From Tabrizicola caldifontis (GTDB lineage Bacteria; Pseudomonadota; Alphaproteobacteria; Rhodobacterales; Rhodobacteraceae), in contig NZ_SIJH01000001.1 of NCBI RefSeq assembly GCF_004762095.1, positions 186,001 to 250,000 of the forward strand: a DNA stretch of 64,000 bases, given 5' to 3'. Under the pieces are notes generated by a model. That model was not told where the DNA came from. It searched no databases and worked only from the letters and a program-made list of their open reading frames with translations. Shown one piece after another: positions 62,113 to 64,000 of this stretch; position 1 is the first letter of the stretch; the number at the start of each line of letters is the position of its first letter. A program made the translations under genes and the position numbers.

Positions 62113-62715
62113 CTAGGGATAAAGGCGCTGAATTTTCCAGGCCCCGTCCACCCGGTCGCGCGACCAGCGGAAGCGGTCATGCAACCGGAAGGCCCCGTCG
62201 GCCCAGAATTCGATCTCGACCGGCCTGATGCGGATGCCGCCCCAGAAGGGCGGGCGGGGTGGATTCGGCCCCTTGGTCAGCCCGACCTTCGCCGCCTCGG
62301 CCATCAGCGCTTCGCGCGAGGACAGGGGTTGAGACTGCCGACTTGCCCAGGCGCCAAGGCGCGATTTCAGGCTGCGGCTTGCAAAATAGGCATCGGCCTG
62401 GGGGCCTTCCTCGCGCTCGGTGAAGCCCCGGACCCTGATCTGGCGGCGCAGCGACTTCCAGTGCAGCACGAAGGCAGCCTTGCCCGAGGCTGCAATCTCC
62501 TGCGCCTTCTTCGAGCCGTAGTTGGTGTAGAAGACGAAGGCATCCGCCTCGATCTCCTTCAACAGCACCATGCGGACATTCGGCATGCCATCGGCATCGA
62601 CGGTGGCCAGCGCGATGGCGTTCGGATCGTTAGGTTCCTTCGGCTCGGCCTCGCTCAGCCAGTCGCGCGCCAGCTGGAACGGGTCATCGCCCGCGAAGAT
62701 GCCGCTGCGGTCCAT
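62113..62715 (-). CDS. pdxH: Pyridoxamine 5'-phosphate oxidase
   Basis: A 200-residue FMN enzyme making pyridoxal 5'-phosphate, needed by the many PLP enzymes in this window (HemA, Tpa, Kbl, TauR). Motifs are [56 protein letters not shown] and the C-terminal [17 protein letters not shown]. It is divergent from fabI. Confidence 0.95.
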   Translation of the reverse strand: MDRSGIFAGDDPFQLARDWLSEAEPKEPNDPNAIALATVDADGMPNVRMVLLKEIEADAFVFYTNYGSKKAQEIAASGKAAFVLHWKSLRRQIRVRGFTEREEGPQADAYFASRSLKSRLGAWASRQSQPLSSREALMAEAAKVGLTKGPNPPRPPFWGGIRIRPVEIEFWADGAFRLHDRFRWSRDRVDGAWKIQRLYP

Positions 62716-62747
62716 GATGTCTCCTTGCCCCGGCGGAAGGACGCGCC

Positions 62748-62776
62748 TTGAAGGGCCGCGCCTCTTCGCCTACACG
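62748..62776 (+). promoter_or_regulatory. Promoter candidate for fabI
   Basis: TTGAAG (62748-62753), a 17-bp spacer and TACACG (62771-62776) lie 35 bp before the fabI ATG in the 96-bp divergent gap with pdxH. Confidence 0.4.
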
Positions 62777-62811
62777 TCTTGGTCAACGAAAAGGTGGCCA
62801 AGGGGACGGGA

Positions 62812-63642
62812 ATGTCAACCGGACTGATGCAGGGCAAGCGCGGGCTGATCATGGGGCTTGCGAACGACAAGTCCATAGCCTGGGGCATCGCCCAGGCCGT
62901 CGCGGCCCAGGGGGCAGACCTGGCTTTTTCCTATCAGGGCGAGGCCCTGAAGAAACGGGTCGAGCCGCTGGCGGCCTCGTTGGGCAAGCCGCTGCTTTAC
63001 GAATGCGATGTGGCCAGTGACGAAAGCATCGATGCCCTGTTCACCGCGCTCAAGGCCGAATGGGGGCAACTGGATTTCGTGGTCCACGCCATCGGCTTCG
63101 CCGACAAGAACGAGTTGCGCGGCCGCTATGTCGACACCTCGCGTGCCGGCTTTCTGCTGGCGATGGACATTTCGGTCTATTCCTTCACCGCAGTCTGCCA
63201 GCGGGCCAGCGCGATGATGGGGCCGGGCGGCAGCCTTCTGACGCTGACCTACTACGGTGCCGAAAAGGTCATGCCGCATTACAACGTGATGGGCGTGGCA
63301 AAGGCCGGACTCGAGGCTTCGGTCAAGTACCTGGCCGAGGATCTGGGCAAGGACGGCATCCGGGTGAATGCGATCAGCGCGGGGCCGATAAAGACGCTGG
63401 CCGCCAGCGGCATCGGCGACTTCCGCTACATCATGCGCTGGAACGAGCTGAACTCGCCCCTGCGGCGGAACGTGACGCAGGAAGAGGTCGGCAAGGCCGC
63501 GCTTTACCTTCTGTCGGACCTCGGCTCGGGCACGACTGGCGAGAACCTGCATGTCGATGCGGGCTATCATGTCGTCGGCATGAAGGCGATCGACGCGCCC
63601 GACATCGACATCGTGACCGGCAGGAAGGACGGCGGGCAGTGA
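62812..63642 (+). CDS. fabI: Enoyl-[acyl-carrier-protein] reductase (NADH), FabI type
   Basis: A 276-residue short-chain dehydrogenase for the last step of fatty-acid elongation. FabI-specific features are the nucleotide loop GLANDKSIAWGIA, the SYQGEALKKRVEPLA segment, LTYYGAEKVMPHYNVMGVAK with the Tyr-x6-Lys pair, and AGPIKTLAASGI. The ATG at 62812 (AAGGGGA upstream) gives the family length; an 11-codon extension is possible. Confidence 0.95.
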   Translation: MSTGLMQGKRGLIMGLANDKSIAWGIAQAVAAQGADLAFSYQGEALKKRVEPLAASLGKPLLYECDVASDESIDALFTALKAEWGQLDFVVHAIGFADKNELRGRYVDTSRAGFLLAMDISVYSFTAVCQRASAMMGPGGSLLTLTYYGAEKVMPHYNVMGVAKAGLEASVKYLAEDLGKDGIRVNAISAGPIKTLAASGIGDFRYIMRWNELNSPLRRNVTQEEVGKAALYLLSDLGSGTTGENLHVDAGYHVVGMKAIDAPDIDIVTGRKDGGQ

Positions 63643-63827
63643 CGCCTGTGGCCCTTCCCGCCTGTGCCGGAACGGTGCCCCTTGCACCGACCGCCCGCGC
63701 CATTGCCACCAGCCATATCTGCCTGCCCGCCTACGGGCGGGAGCTGCTTTCCAGCTGGAAACCCGCGATCCATCGCCGTTTCGGGGCCGGGCCGGCCCTG
63801 TCGGGCGTGAAGATCATCGCCACCTGA
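63639..63827 (+). CDS. Short uncertain reading frame after fabI
   Basis: A 62-codon frame beginning with GTG overlapping the fabI stop (GTGA) and ending 9 bp before gpt. Codon choice is GC-rich at third positions like real genes here. The product (starting VTPVALPACAGTV) has no recognisable domain. It may be a coupled small protein or only an open frame between two genes. Confidence 0.3.
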   Translation: MTPVALPACAGTVPLAPTARAIATSHICLPAYGRELLSSWKPAIHRRFGAGPALSGVKIIAT

Positions 63828-63836
63828 GAGGTCGCC

Positions 63837-64000
63837 ATGTCCGCCGAACGTCTGCCATACGAAAAAGGGTTTCATGTCAGCTGGGACCAGATCCACCGCG
63901 ACGCGCGGGCGCTGGCCTGGCGGCTGGACGGCAAGGGCCCGGGCGAGGGCGGCACATGGCGTGCCATCGTCGGAATCACGCGGGGCGGGCTGGTGCCGGC
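63837..64000 (+). CDS. gpt: Xanthine(-guanine) phosphoribosyltransferase, N-terminal part (partial)
   Basis: The first 54 codons are in the window. [19 protein letters not shown] followed by [15 protein letters not shown] matches the N-terminus of Gpt, the purine-salvage enzyme that makes XMP or GMP from the base and PRPP at the membrane. GAGAGG precedes the ATG at 63837. The gene continues beyond 64000. Confidence 0.88.
   Translation, partial: MSAERLPYEKGFHVSWDQIHRDARALAWRLDGKGPGEGGTWRAIVGITRGGLVP

Overview
The window looks like chromosomal DNA of a phototrophic or photosynthesis-capable alphaproteobacterium of the Rhodobacterales (Rhodobacter/Paracoccaceae type). It has high GC, a photosynthesis gene order ending bchHLM-lhaA-puhABC-acsF-puhE-hemA-cycA, a Rhodobacter-type cytochrome c2, a TauR/Xsc/Tpa taurine module and many ATGA/TGATG-type gene overlaps. 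I cannot name the genus from the sequence alone. No transposase, phage gene, CRISPR array or replication origin was seen.

Layout. 1-9301 (+): end of the photosynthesis gene cluster (bacteriochlorophyll synthesis, reaction-centre H subunit and assembly factors, aerobic cyclase AcsF, ALA synthase, cytochrome c2). 9363-10472 (-): unknown secreted protein with an HExxH motif. 10573-15785 (-): urease genes ureDABC and ureEFG, with one short gene candidate between ureA and ureB and one on the opposite strand between ureC and ureE. 15932-25330 (-): a tightly packed unit xsc-tauE-ackA-soeABC-phosphomannomutase, followed upstream by tauR (25495-26949) and tpa (27306-28685). Together these encode taurine to sulfoacetaldehyde to acetyl phosphate plus sulfite, sulfite export and sulfite oxidation, and acetate plus ATP. 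Matching direct repeats precede xsc and tpa and are likely TauR operators.

28852-33036 (+): an ABC ATPase/FtsX-like permease/AttH-lipocalin export-type operon. 33305-37823: ridA (-) facing a NMT1/THI5-like ABC importer with two flavodoxin-fold quinone-reductase-like genes. 37874-37947: tRNA-Cys. 38164-54611: a putative, apparently undescribed cell-envelope glycan locus. It holds a MalK-like ATPase, three NodB-type deacetylase-like proteins, a 1177-residue fusion of an OpgB-like phosphoglycerol transferase with a GDPD-like domain and two copies of an ILEI/FAM3-like domain, a Tat-exported DUF3131 protein, a large GT2 synthase carrying decayed GH18-like and NodB-like domains, a lysozyme-like protein and a YibQ-type divergent deacetylase. 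ManC (54668-56140) and the phosphomannomutase at 15932 could supply GDP-mannose.

56330-59272 (-): tdh-kbl threonine catabolism with an XRE-cupin regulator and a perfect 16-bp palindrome. 59372-64000: housekeeping genes (selO, tRNA-Pro, DUF192, a double cold-shock protein, pdxH, fabI, start of gpt).

The most interesting part is the glycan locus at about 38.9-54.6 kb. Its GT2 enzyme would polymerise a glycan across the inner membrane. The periplasmic or membrane-anchored proteins would deacetylate it, trim it and decorate it with phosphoglycerol. This is inference from domain content and gene order; no substrate is shown.
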